Positions 37,903 through 46,280 of a stretch of DNA of 64,000 nucleotides are shown here, piece after piece; position 1 is the stretch's first letter, and the number at the start of each line of letters is the position of its first letter. The notes beneath the pieces were generated by a model. That model made no database searches, was not told the origin of the DNA, and worked only from the letters and a program-made list of their open reading frames with translations. This DNA comes from Cognatundibacterium luofuense (lineage in GTDB: Bacteria > Pseudomonadota > Gammaproteobacteria > Burkholderiales > Burkholderiaceae_D): NCBI RefSeq assembly GCF_018139685.1, contig NZ_JAGSPN010000004.1, positions 62,001-126,000 on the forward strand, given 5' to 3'. A program made the position numbers and the translations under genes.

Positions 37903-38577
37903 ATGGAGGCAGTGCATGTCTATTGCTGGCGTGCAGTCCGGCCCGCCTTACTGGCCGGACTGTCGTTTGATCCGCATGAGCAACAGCGGCGCAGCCGATT
38001 GCGGTTTGCTACCTTAACAGAGCGTTTCGATCACGCCCATGCAGGCTTGCGGATTGCACTGGGCGATGCTCTGAACTGTGATCCGGCCAGTCTGCAATTT
38101 CAGTATTCCGCGCTGGGGAAACCAGCCTTACTGCATCCTTCCGGTATGCATTTCAGTCTCAGCCATGCGGGGCAGTACTGCATGCTGGCGGTTGGCGCAT
38201 GTCCGCTGGGACTTGATCTGGAAGTGCATCAGGCCGGCGCTGCGGCCCTACAGCAATTGATTCCGTTTGTGATGCAGCCCGCAGAACAGCAACGGCTGGC
38301 AAATCTGAGCGAAGCCGGACAGATCAGCATGTTTTACCGGCACTGGGTTGCCAAAGAAGCGCTGATGAAACATGCGGGACTCGGGCTGCAATTGCCGCCG
38401 CAGGCGATTTTTATCCGTGATGATTTTTGCGCGGTGGAAGTTGCTCCGGCCTGGGAATATCAACTGGGTACGGACTGGTATTTGCAGGAGTTGAAGACTT
38501 TCCACGGCTATTCCGCCGCCTTATGTACGCCACATCCGGTCAGGGTGGTGTCAGCGTTTGCGGATGGCTTGTTATAG
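37903..38577 (+). CDS. Sfp-type 4'-phosphopantetheinyl transferase
   Basis: 224 residues with VHVYCW at the start, YSALGKPALL, FSLSHAG, LGLDLEVHQ (metal-binding Asp/Glu) and WVAKEALMKHAGLGL (catalytic region). It transfers phosphopantetheine from CoA to Ser42 of the ACP and Ser1020 of the NRPS carrier domain. It closes the cluster, 6 bases after the barrel gene, so the locus is self-sufficient for carrier activation. Confidence 0.92.
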   Translation: MEAVHVYCWRAVRPALLAGLSFDPHEQQRRSRLRFATLTERFDHAHAGLRIALGDALNCDPASLQFQYSALGKPALLHPSGMHFSLSHAGQYCMLAVGACPLGLDLEVHQAGAAALQQLIPFVMQPAEQQRLANLSEAGQISMFYRHWVAKEALMKHAGLGLQLPPQAIFIRDDFCAVEVAPAWEYQLGTDWYLQELKTFHGYSAALCTPHPVRVVSAFADGLL

Positions 38578-38643
38578 GCGAGCTACTCAGGCGACGTTGC
38601 GCTGATCGCAAAAACGGCTTGCGAGCACGGAAATTGCGCTAAA

Positions 38644-38722
38644 TGCGGATTTCAGCATGGCAATCCGGCGGTCGTCGGCAGAAAGTCCGGCTCTCCGAAA
38701 AGTGTAAATGACGATTTCTGCA
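38644..38722 (+). repeat. 79-bp intergenic repeat, copy D
   Basis: Plus-strand copy between the PPTase gene and hslO, with the exact 19-base core and ends TGCGGATT / GATTTCTGCA. It marks the right edge of the lipopeptide cluster. Confidence 0.9.
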
Positions 38723-38755
38723 TGGTCTGCGGTATTTTCGTGAGCTGAACTGACA

Positions 38756-38786
38756 GCAAAAAGGGCTGCCATTGCTGGCAGCCCTT
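38756..38786 (-). terminator. Intrinsic terminator of hslO
   Basis: AAGGGCTGCCA-TTGC-TGGCAGCCCTT forms a perfect 11-bp stem. On the minus strand it is followed by TTTTTGC, so it ends the hslO transcript about 65 bases after its stop. Confidence 0.8.
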
Positions 38787-38851
38787 CGTGTTGGTGAGAC
38801 TGAATAATGCCCGAACGGATATTTCAGAACGTCAGCGCATCAGTCCATTCA

Positions 38852-39778
38852 TCAGTGACGTGTGGCAGCGTCAGTTGCAGTCGCTTCCGGTGCTGCTGCA
38901 GGCAGGAATAATTGCGCGCAGTCCACAGCATCAAATTGCTGTTTCTGGCCGCAGAAATCGCATTTCACTTCGATACTGCCCATGTCTGCCAGCGCGGCTT
39001 CCACTTCCTGTGCGCCCAGCATTTTCAGCATGTTGCCGACTTTTTCGCGGCTGCAGGTGCAGTGGAAAGAAGGGTGCAGCGGGTCGAAGACGCGCAGGGT
39101 TTCTTCCCAGAACAGGCGGTGCATCAGCGTCTGAATATCATGCTCCAGCATTTCTTCACGACGCAATGTGTCGCCCAGCATCGCAGCGTGATTCCATGCC
39201 TGCTGTTCATCTTCTACCTGCGCCTGTGTGCCGCCGTGGCGCGGCAGTTTTTGCAGCAGCAAGCCGCGTGCTACCTGATGATCAGCCGCCAGCCACAGCT
39301 TGGTATCCAGCTGTTCTGAACGCAGCATATAGTTTTCCAGAATCGTCGCGATATCGTCGCCGTCCAGCGGCACAATGCCCTGATACGCTTGCTGGCCCGG
39401 CACTTTGTCCGCCGGATCAAGCGTGATGACGCAGCGGCCATTGCCGCCTGAGTGCACCAGATCATGCAGCGTGGCATCATCGGCAATCGGCGCATCTTCA
39501 CGCAGTTTGGCAGTACCGCGCAGGCGCAGCTGGGAATCACATTCGACGACCAGCAGTTTGACCGGGCCGTCGCCATGTACTTGCAGAATCATGGAGCCGT
39601 TAAACTTCAGATTGGCTGATAACAGCGCAGCCGCTGCCATCATTTCACCCAGCAGATTGCGTACCGGCGCCGGATATTGCTGATGTTCCTGAATCTGTTG
39701 CCAGGACGCCTGCAATTCCACGAATTCACCACGCACACCGGCGTGTTCAAACATAAATTTTTGTAATGTATCGCTCAT
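38852..39778 (-). CDS. hslO: Hsp33 redox-regulated chaperone
   Basis: 308 residues with the Hsp33 pattern: DTLQKFMFEHAGVRGEFV at the start, LMGEMMAA-type LLGEMMAAA, then HCTCSREK and KCDFCGQ near the end, which supply the four zinc-binding cysteines (CxC and CxxC). Oxidation of these by hypochlorite or peroxide plus unfolding activates the holdase in the cytoplasm. It has an Ala-rich tail and its own terminator. Confidence 0.95.
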   Translation of the reverse strand: MSDTLQKFMFEHAGVRGEFVELQASWQQIQEHQQYPAPVRNLLGEMMAAAALLSANLKFNGSMILQVHGDGPVKLLVVECDSQLRLRGTAKLREDAPIADDATLHDLVHSGGNGRCVITLDPADKVPGQQAYQGIVPLDGDDIATILENYMLRSEQLDTKLWLAADHQVARGLLLQKLPRHGGTQAQVEDEQQAWNHAAMLGDTLRREEMLEHDIQTLMHRLFWEETLRVFDPLHPSFHCTCSREKVGNMLKMLGAQEVEAALADMGSIEVKCDFCGQKQQFDAVDCAQLFLPAAAPEATATDAATRH

Positions 39779-39825
39779 AATCTCTTCTTGCTAAAAATTG
39801 CCGTTTGCATGCTGCAGAACGACAA

Positions 39826-39854
39826 AACCCGGTTCATACAGCCGGAACCGGGTT
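39826..39854 (-). terminator. Intrinsic terminator of the gamma-carbonic anhydrase gene
   Basis: AACCCGGTTC and GAACCGGGTT form a 10-bp stem over a 9-base loop. On the minus strand it is followed by TTTTG, 20 bases after the stop of the 39875-40399 gene. Confidence 0.75.
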
Positions 39855-39874
39855 GGTAACGCTGAGGCACAGGC

Positions 39875-40399
39875 TTAATCTATGCGTTTCAGTTCAGTTT
39901 TATACAGCTGACCACGCTCTGCGTAATTGGCGGTATTGCGCTGCATACCGGCCAGATCAGCTTCGGTCAGGGTACGTACAGCTTTGGCTGGGGCACCGAT
40001 GATCAGTGAATTGTCCGGAAATTCTTTGCCTTCAGTGACCAGCGCACCGGCACCGACCAGACAGTTTTTGCCGATTTTTGCGCCATTCAGAATCACTGCC
40101 TGAATGCCAATCAGCGAACCTTCGCCGATGGTGCAGCCGTGCAGCATAGCCTGATGGCCGATGGTGACATTCGGCCCGACGGTCAGTGGATAACCCGGAT
40201 CGGTATGCAATACGCAGGATTCCTGTACGTTGGAATTTTCACCGATATGAATTAACTCATTGTCACCACGGATCGTCACGTCAAACCAGATACTGGCGCG
40301 TGCATCAATCTGCACTTTGCCTATCAGTTTGGCGGTATCGGTGATGTACGCAGTGTCATCAATTTGCGGGATATGCGGACCCAACTGGTAGATTGGCAT
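39875..40399 (-). CDS. Gamma-carbonic anhydrase-like hexapeptide-repeat protein
   Basis: This 174-residue left-handed beta-helix protein has hexapeptide repeats (IGKVQIDARASIWFDVTIRGD, then VQESCVLHTD) and metal-site histidines in VTIGHQAMLHGCTIGE. Members include YrdA and PaaY; some are carbonic anhydrases or thioesterases, many lack measured activity. It is divergent from the DUF455 gene with a 141-base shared upstream region. Confidence 0.9.
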   Translation of the reverse strand: MPIYQLGPHIPQIDDTAYITDTAKLIGKVQIDARASIWFDVTIRGDNELIHIGENSNVQESCVLHTDPGYPLTVGPNVTIGHQAMLHGCTIGEGSLIGIQAVILNGAKIGKNCLVGAGALVTEGKEFPDNSLIIGAPAKAVRTLTEADLAGMQRNTANYAERGQLYKTELKRID

Positions 40400-40540
40400 A
40401 GGAATTTCCGTAAAATAGCGGGTTTTGCGTCGCGTCTCACCAGACCGGTGTGGCGCACTGAACGGGGCAATGCTGCGAAAGACCGGTATTTTACATCTGC
40501 CGCCACTTTACTGCCCGCCAAAATCGTTTTTCTACGCCGA

Positions 40541-41347
40541 ATGACAAATTATCTACCCGAAACACCTGCCGAGTTACGTGCAGCAGCGCTGCAAGGTTTG
40601 CTGATCCGTGATGCCGATGACAAATCCCGTTTTGTGCTGAATCTGCCGGAAGCGCTGCCCTGTGATCCTGCGCAGCAATTTGCCTGCCCTGAAGGTATTC
40701 CCGGTCGCCCGGATAAGCCGGAACTGATAGCGCCGGGAAAAGTAGGGCGGCGTGCGATGCATACGCCGGAAGGCCGCGCTGTGCTGCTGCATGCGCTCGC
40801 GCATATCGAAATGAATGCGATCAATCTGGCGCTCGATATCATCTGGCGTTTTCCACAGATGCCTTTACCGTTTTATACCGACTGGATGAAAGTCGCACGC
40901 GAAGAAGCCAAGCACTTTAGTATGCTGAATGCACACTTGCGCGACCTCGGATTCCCGTATGGCAGTTTCCCTGCGCACAACAGCTTGTGGGAAATGGCAG
41001 AAAAAACCAGAGCCGATCTGACCGCACGTCTGGCACTGGTGCCGCGCACGATGGAAGCGCGCGGGCTGGATGTGACGCCGGGTCTGAGGCAAAAGCTGAT
41101 ACAGGCGGGGGATATTCGGGCCGGTGAGATCATGCAAACGATTTACGAAGAGGAAATCGGGCATGTAGAGATTGGCAACCGCTGGTACAACTATCAGTGT
41201 CAGAAAGAAGGGCATGACCCGCTGGCTTACTATCCGGTGTTGTCTGAACGGTATAAAGCACCGCGTTTGCGCGGGCCGTTTAATCTGGAGGGACGGCGTC
41301 AGGCCGGATTTACCGAGTCAGAATTAGTCTGGCTGCAGGGACAATAA
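40541..41347 (+). CDS. DUF455 ferritin-like protein
   Basis: 268 residues with conserved carboxylate/His motifs of a ferritin-like four-helix bundle: LAHIEMNAINLALD, AREEAKHFSML and YEEEIGHVEIG, plausible ligands for a di-metal site. An APGKVGRRAMHTPEGRAVLLHA segment is typical of DUF455. Function is unknown; metal binding is inferred from the motifs. ATG 40541 is preferred to an upstream in-frame start overlapping the divergent promoter. Confidence 0.87.
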   Translation: MTNYLPETPAELRAAALQGLLIRDADDKSRFVLNLPEALPCDPAQQFACPEGIPGRPDKPELIAPGKVGRRAMHTPEGRAVLLHALAHIEMNAINLALDIIWRFPQMPLPFYTDWMKVAREEAKHFSMLNAHLRDLGFPYGSFPAHNSLWEMAEKTRADLTARLALVPRTMEARGLDVTPGLRQKLIQAGDIRAGEIMQTIYEEEIGHVEIGNRWYNYQCQKEGHDPLAYYPVLSERYKAPRLRGPFNLEGRRQAGFTESELVWLQGQ

Positions 41348-41378
41348 AAAATCCCCGGGAGGAAGCAATTCCCGGGGA
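41346..41378 (-). terminator. Intrinsic terminator between convergent genes
   Basis: TCCCCGGGA and TCCCGGGGA pair over a 9-base loop. On the minus strand six T residues follow, ending the 41438-42058 gene. On the plus strand it may also stop DUF455 transcripts. Confidence 0.75.
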
Positions 41379-41437
41379 GTAAGCGTCCGAAACCTGGAGA
41401 GAAGGACGCACAGAGAGACTACCGGTATTCGGGGTGA

Positions 41438-42058
41438 TCAGTCACCGGCGCGGATGCTGCCGATGCCGTCTGCTGTTTTGCTGATATTTTTTGGTTTGCC
41501 GTAGTACGTCAGCGAACCGATGCCGTGTACAGATGCATTCAGCTGGTTTTTCGCATGGACATCGACCGAGCCTACGCCATCCAGTGTGGCGGAAACCTGT
41601 TCTGCCACCAGTTGTTTTGCATCGACCATGCCAACGCCTTTGGCATTCAGACGCAGATTAGTGGATTTGCCGCTGGCCACCAGTTTGCCTACGCCTTCAT
41701 ATTCAATTTCAAATTCTTTGTTGTTCAGATTCGAGATCGTGGTGGCGCCAACGCCTTCCACTTTGACGCGGTTCAGCGCCGGTACGGTGATGATGATCTG
41801 ATCGTCGCTGTTGACGGTATTGTTCTTGTGTTCTTTATTCACGATGCGCAACTCGTCGCCAACGACTTCGGTGCTGATACGATCTGCAAACTGGCTGCTG
41901 CCTTTGACCACCACAGAAGGATTTTTGCCGACCTCCACTACCATATTGAACGCACCTTTTGCTTTGATGGTTGTGAAATTGGTGACGGTGCGGACAGATT
42001 CCGCCGCAAATGCAGCCTGAGAAATCAGCAAACTGGCGAGAACGAGTGCAATGCGCAT
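41438..42058 (-). CDS. Secreted DUF2807 (head GIN domain) protein
   Basis: 206 residues: a signal peptide (MRIALVLASLLISQAAFAAE) and one DUF2807 domain of repeating beta strands with a recurring VEGVG, YEGVG, AKGVG, LDGVG, VHGIG, ADGIG motif, about one every 20 residues. This predicts a right-handed beta-solenoid in the periplasm or cell envelope. ATG 42058 is chosen because AGGAGA lies 7 bases upstream. Biological role unknown. Confidence 0.87.
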   Translation of the reverse strand: MRIALVLASLLISQAAFAAESVRTVTNFTTIKAKGAFNMVVEVGKNPSVVVKGSSQFADRISTEVVGDELRIVNKEHKNNTVNSDDQIIITVPALNRVKVEGVGATTISNLNNKEFEIEYEGVGKLVASGKSTNLRLNAKGVGMVDAKQLVAEQVSATLDGVGSVDVHAKNQLNASVHGIGSLTYYGKPKNISKTADGIGSIRAGD

Positions 42059-42283
42059 ATTAAATCTCCTGTTAGTAAGTTTCACGCTGTGAAGCAGCGC
42101 TGTTGTCCTGATTGGTTGAGTGGATTATGTTTTGTCTGTCGGGTAAGAACCAGCGGATTGCGACAGACTGACAATTCCGCGGGTTGAATTGAGATTTTTC
42201 ACTGTCAGCCGGAGAAATGCGTCATTGACACATGACGATACCGGCATCAGCTTGCTGGTTTTTGTTTCAGATGCTGCCTCTGA

Positions 42284-42832
42284 TTATTCAGCAGGCGAGT
42301 CCGGTGCTTCGAAATCCGGATGCAGGCGTTCAAACAGCAGTAAATCGTGCCACTGGTCGTGACGTAACACGGCGGAACGGGCGTGCCCGTACTGACGGAA
42401 ACCACTTTTACGCATCACACCAACCGAAGGCAGATTGTCGATGATAATTTTGGATTCGATACGGTGCAGCCCGAATTCCTTAAAGGCTTTTTCCGTCACC
42501 AGCCGCACAGCGGCACTGGCGAGTCCGCGTCCGCCGAATGCCTCACCGAACCGGTAGCCGATTTCCCCTTTTTTGTAATACTGGCGTTCGATATTCCGTA
42601 TCGTCAGGCGTCCGGCCAGCGCACCGTCAAACCACGCCAGCAAATGGTATTCGCGGCCAGCCTGCCACTGCCATTGCGCATCTTTTAAACTGTTTTCAAC
42701 GATTGCCAGATGGTAGTAAGCATCGCCACGGGTAGCGATCCAGCGTTCAAAGTGGGCGCGGTTTTCGCTCTCAAATGCCAGCACCGCAGCGGCATCTTCC
42801 GCACGGGCTGGTGTCAGCATCAGTTCAGGCAT
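42284..42832 (-). CDS. GNAT-family N-acetyltransferase (RimJ/RimL-like)
   Basis: This 182-residue GNAT protein has IGYRFGEAFGGRGLASAAVRLV (acetyl-CoA loop), FGLHRIESKIIIDNLPSVGVMRKSGF and an N-terminal LMLTPARAEDAAAV. The pattern matches acetylation of N-termini or antibiotics; the substrate is unknown. No obvious Shine-Dalgarno precedes the ATG. Confidence 0.88.
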   Translation of the reverse strand: MPELMLTPARAEDAAAVLAFESENRAHFERWIATRGDAYYHLAIVENSLKDAQWQWQAGREYHLLAWFDGALAGRLTIRNIERQYYKKGEIGYRFGEAFGGRGLASAAVRLVTEKAFKEFGLHRIESKIIIDNLPSVGVMRKSGFRQYGHARSAVLRHDQWHDLLLFERLHPDFEAPDSPAE

Positions 42833-43031
42833 AGAAAAAGTGTCTTACAGGTAAGATTTGGCATTGTATGGCAGATAACGGCACAGGCTGTGAACAGATG
42901 CTGTGTTTTTTCGCAGAAATGTGGATTCGGGGCGACAAGATCGGACTGCATCGGAAAACCGTTACAGAACGCGGGTTTCCTGCCGTAAAGAAGACAATAC
43001 TGAAAAGACTTTTGCCCTGAAAGGAAGCACC

Positions 43032-43694
43032 ATGCGCATGTACCATGTTCGCCGGATGACGCTGCCACGGCTGGCCCTGAACGCCGCACTGGCGCTGGTA
43101 ATGAGTGCAGCACTTGCGGGCTTAGCACCAGCCAGTGCCGGCGTTCAGGTGCAATCGGTCACGCCGGTGCGTGAGGCCAGTAAGGCCATCCTGATGACCG
43201 GTTTTATCGTTAATAAACCCGCCCAGAGTGCCGATCTGGACGATATTGCGCAGGGCTTTCCGCGCGAACTGGCGCGCCGTCTGGAGCAAAGTCAGCAATT
43301 TTCTTTGCGCATCACGCCGGATTTTTTATCCACCGAATGGCCTGCAAAAACACCGACACCGGCTTTGCTGGCACAAGTCGCCAAAGCCTGGGGTGTGCGT
43401 TATGTGATTGCCGGAGAAGTGCGTAATACCGGCGTGCGGCAGACATCCTTACTGTTTGGTTTATGGACTAAGCATCACCGCGCCATTGAAGTGGACGTTG
43501 ATGTTTATGATACGCAGGACGGGCAACTGATTGCCCGTCACCGTCTGGCGGCAGAAGCCGATGGTGAAGGGCAGGTCGGTAAGCAGCAAGTGTTCGGCGG
43601 ACAGGGTTTTGCTGCCAGTCCTTACGGCAAAGTTGTGCTGGATGTGGCAGATCAGGCAGCGCAAACCATATTGCAATCGCTGGCGGGGCGCTGA
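43032..43694 (+). CDS. Exported protein with FlgT/CsgG-like (TolB-N fold) domain
   Basis: 220 residues with a signal peptide cleaved near ASA, then IAQGFPRELARRLEQSQQFSLRITPDFL and WGVRYVIAGEVRN. This alternation is typical of the FlgT middle/CsgG-like fold, where a small periplasmic domain precedes a beta-sheet reporting DVYDTQDGQLIARHRL. ATG 43032 has AAGGAAGC upstream. A role in flagellar or envelope assembly is only suggested by fold; there is no flagellar neighbour. Confidence 0.65.
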   Translation: MRMYHVRRMTLPRLALNAALALVMSAALAGLAPASAGVQVQSVTPVREASKAILMTGFIVNKPAQSADLDDIAQGFPRELARRLEQSQQFSLRITPDFLSTEWPAKTPTPALLAQVAKAWGVRYVIAGEVRNTGVRQTSLLFGLWTKHHRAIEVDVDVYDTQDGQLIARHRLAAEADGEGQVGKQQVFGGQGFAASPYGKVVLDVADQAAQTILQSLAGR

Positions 43695-43804
43695 GTTAGC
43701 TGAGTTAGCTGGGTCAGCAGTATCGTACTGATGGCTGGAATGCTTGATCTGAGCGTGCGGCAGAGCGTTCACAGGCGCCGAAAATGGCCAAAAACAGGCT
43801 CAAA

Positions 43805-43883
43805 TGCAGATTCCGGCATACCAGTCTGGCGGTCGTCGGCAGAAAGTCTGGCTGTCCCAAAATGCCTGATGACGAGTTCTGCA
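43805..43883 (+). repeat. 79-bp intergenic repeat, copy E
   Basis: Plus-strand copy with the exact core. The ends TGCAGATTCC and GAGTTCTGCA share TGCAGA as an inverted repeat. It follows the gene at 43032 by about 110 bases. Confidence 0.9.
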
Positions 43884-44040
43884 TGATCTGATTACGGGTT
43901 TGACGGGTGCTGACCTGTTATTTGTGCAGATGGTCAGAGTTTCAGACCCGGAAAATCTTGTAGCAAGATGAGCGTACGGTTTGCCGGTGTGCGGCTTGCA
44001 CCGTCTTTCCGGCCGGAAAGTGCAGGGCGTAAAAAATGGC

Positions 44041-44059
44041 TATAATAAGCGAACGTTCG
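44041..44059 (+). promoter_or_regulatory. TATAAT box with overlapping palindrome
   Basis: TATAAT (44041-44046) is followed by the perfect palindrome CGAACGTTCG (44050-44059), about 55 bases before the hydrolase ATG. The arrangement fits a TetR-type operator between promoter and start. No strong -35 is visible and no TetR gene lies in the window. Confidence 0.45.
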
Positions 44060-44114
44060 TTTTATTTTTTGCTGGCCACAGCCATTTCATCGTCATCTAC
44101 AGGAAAGCTTTCGC

Positions 44115-45011
44115 ATGTCTATCGCTACAGAACATCAGCCATCCCGTTCCGAATTTCTCGACATCCGGGGTATCCCTTATCACCTGCGTCACTGGGGGCA
44201 GGAGGGGGCGCCTAAGCTGTTCATGATGCATGGCTGGATGGATGTATCGGCGTCGTTTCAGTTTGTGGTCGATCATTTGCAGCATGACTGGCATGTGATT
44301 GCCGCCGACTGGCGTGGATTCGGTCTGACCAAAGCACCGGCAACCGACTGTTACTGGTTCCCGGATTATCTGGCTGATCTGGATGCGATACTGCAGCACT
44401 ACAGCCCCGATGAACCGGTGAATCTGCTCGGTCACAGCATGGGCGCGAATGTGGTCACCATGTATGCCGGATCTCGTCCGGAACGGGTGCGCAAGCTGAT
44501 CGATCTGGAAGGCTTCGGCTTACCTTCCACCACACCGGAACAGGCGCCGAAACGCTATCGCCGCTGGATGGATGAAATCCGTACCCCGATGGGCATGAAA
44601 ACCTATGCCACGCAGCAGGAAGTCGCGCAGCGTCTGCAGAAAACCAATCCGCGCCTCAGCGATGATAAGGCTGCATTTCTGGCGCAGCACTGGGCCGAGC
44701 AGGGCGCAGACGGGCAATGGGCGATTCTGGGTGATCCGGCGCACAAGCGCGTGAGTCCGATTCTGTTTCATACCGACGAAATGCTGGCTTGCTGGCAGGC
44801 TGTGACTGCACCGGTGATGTGGGCGGAGGCAGAGGACACCAATGTCTGGGAATGGATGGGCGCAAAAGAGCAGGCCAGACCGGAAATCGAGCGTCGTCTC
44901 AGCGCGTTCAACAATCTGGAAAAACATTTCCTGACCGATGCCGGACATATGCTGCATCACGATCAGCCCGCATTGCTGGCATCGCTGATTGAAGCTTTTT
45001 TGCTGCGCTGA
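44115..45011 (+). CDS. Alpha/beta hydrolase
   Basis: 298 residues with HGWMDVSASFQFVVDHL (oxyanion region), ADWRGFGLT, the elbow GHSMGANV with catalytic Ser, an acid near WAEAEDTNV and GHMLHHDQP with the His. It resembles esterases and epoxide-hydrolase-like enzymes of the MhpC type. The palindrome at its promoter suggests inducible expression. Substrate unknown. Confidence 0.87.
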   Translation: MSIATEHQPSRSEFLDIRGIPYHLRHWGQEGAPKLFMMHGWMDVSASFQFVVDHLQHDWHVIAADWRGFGLTKAPATDCYWFPDYLADLDAILQHYSPDEPVNLLGHSMGANVVTMYAGSRPERVRKLIDLEGFGLPSTTPEQAPKRYRRWMDEIRTPMGMKTYATQQEVAQRLQKTNPRLSDDKAAFLAQHWAEQGADGQWAILGDPAHKRVSPILFHTDEMLACWQAVTAPVMWAEAEDTNVWEWMGAKEQARPEIERRLSAFNNLEKHFLTDAGHMLHHDQPALLASLIEAFLLR

Positions 45012-45143
45012 TCCGGTAAAAAGGAATAAAAGGGATAAACCGTTGTTTTCGGGTTTGCGTCAGATTCAGCTTTGCCGCGTCTGCGCAGCGGTATCAGGTA
45101 ATCCGTGCCAGAATGCCGGTCTTTTGTGAAATATGCGGCGGGT

Positions 45144-46205
45144 ATGACAAGTTCTCTGGAGCAGGCGGGGCCAAAGCCTTATCAGCGTTGTCTGGTGATG
45201 TGCGGCGGCGGTTTTCGGTTTGGTTACTATCTCGGTATCTATGCAGCGATGGAGCAGCACGGGCGCAAGCCGGATTTGCTGCTGGCGACCTGTGGCGCGG
45301 CGATTGCCGCCACCGTGATTGCCGGTCTGGACAATGACAGTCAGCGCCGCGACTGGCTGGATTCCGAAGCCATGTTCGCCTTCTGGCAAAGTCTGCGCTG
45401 GAATCCGCGTCAGTCTATGGTTTCGGTATCAAAATCCTTACTGAAACGCTGGGCCACGCCACCACAATACAAACGTCTGCCCGATCTGCATCAGGATTTT
45501 CTGTTTTCGGTGCCGGGCGAATTGCCGTTGCCGTCATTACCGGCGCATCCGGCCAGCGATGTTGCCGTCATCGCCGGCAAAATTCTGTATCCGCGACAAT
45601 CCGCAGGCAAATGGCACAGTGCGCCGTGGTTCGAAGAAACTATCCTGACTAACAGCCCGCATCTGCTGCGTTTACACGGTTTGCGCTCGCCGGTCAGCGC
45701 ACCGTTTCTGCGTCATTCGCGGGTTGCCCCGCATCTGAACGTGATCCGCACCGATGATATGGCTGACGCAGCCCGCGCTTCGGTATCGGATATGTTTTAT
45801 TTTCCATGCCATCAGTCACCGCACGGCGATTTTCTCGGCGGCGTCACCGATTTGTTTCCGGTTGAAATTGCAAAGGCACTGGCACCGGAAATCTGGATGG
45901 AGCGCAAAGCGGAATACGATTGCTTTAAAAGCTTGCCAGCAGTGCGAAGAGTGCTTGGCTTTGATGGTAATCAGCGCTTGCGCAAAGTCATGCAAAGCGA
46001 TGCCGCTGCGTGGATTGACACCAGCGATATGGAAACTGCGCTGGTCGAGCACCAGATACGGATGCGTGCAGACTGGAAGCAAAACCGGATTCATTTAAGC
46101 CTGCCCGCAGATTACGCCAGTTTCCGCACCATGAATCGTCTTCAGTGGGAGTACGGTTACCAGCGCGGCTTGCAGGCGATTGCTGCATTAAAGGCGCCGG
46201 TTTGA
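45144..46205 (+). CDS. Patatin-like protein with altered catalytic residues
   Basis: 353 residues with the patatin start CGGGFRFGYYLGIYAAMEQHG (glycine-rich oxyanion loop). The nucleophile motif, usually GTSAG, reads ATCGA with Cys50 in place of Ser. The second catalytic motif, usually DGG, reads LGGVTDLFP with Leu231 in place of Asp. By family knowledge the hydrolase dyad is therefore lost or changed, so it may bind lipid without cutting it. ATG 45144 is used; a GTG start at 45105 is possible. Confidence 0.78.
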   Translation: MTSSLEQAGPKPYQRCLVMCGGGFRFGYYLGIYAAMEQHGRKPDLLLATCGAAIAATVIAGLDNDSQRRDWLDSEAMFAFWQSLRWNPRQSMVSVSKSLLKRWATPPQYKRLPDLHQDFLFSVPGELPLPSLPAHPASDVAVIAGKILYPRQSAGKWHSAPWFEETILTNSPHLLRLHGLRSPVSAPFLRHSRVAPHLNVIRTDDMADAARASVSDMFYFPCHQSPHGDFLGGVTDLFPVEIAKALAPEIWMERKAEYDCFKSLPAVRRVLGFDGNQRLRKVMQSDAAAWIDTSDMETALVEHQIRMRADWKQNRIHLSLPADYASFRTMNRLQWEYGYQRGLQAIAALKAPV

Positions 46206-46280
46206 TGTCGTGAAGCTGCGCAGTGTACAGGCTTCTGCGTTACACTCGCAGTTTCCGTACAACCACTGACGTATTAGCTT

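Larger units (their letters stand above)
43695..44114. other. Intergenic region with repeat copy E and a promoter
   Basis: 420 bases holding the 79-bp repeat copy E and, near the right end, a promoter with an adjoining palindrome. No gene is supported. Confidence 0.6.
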
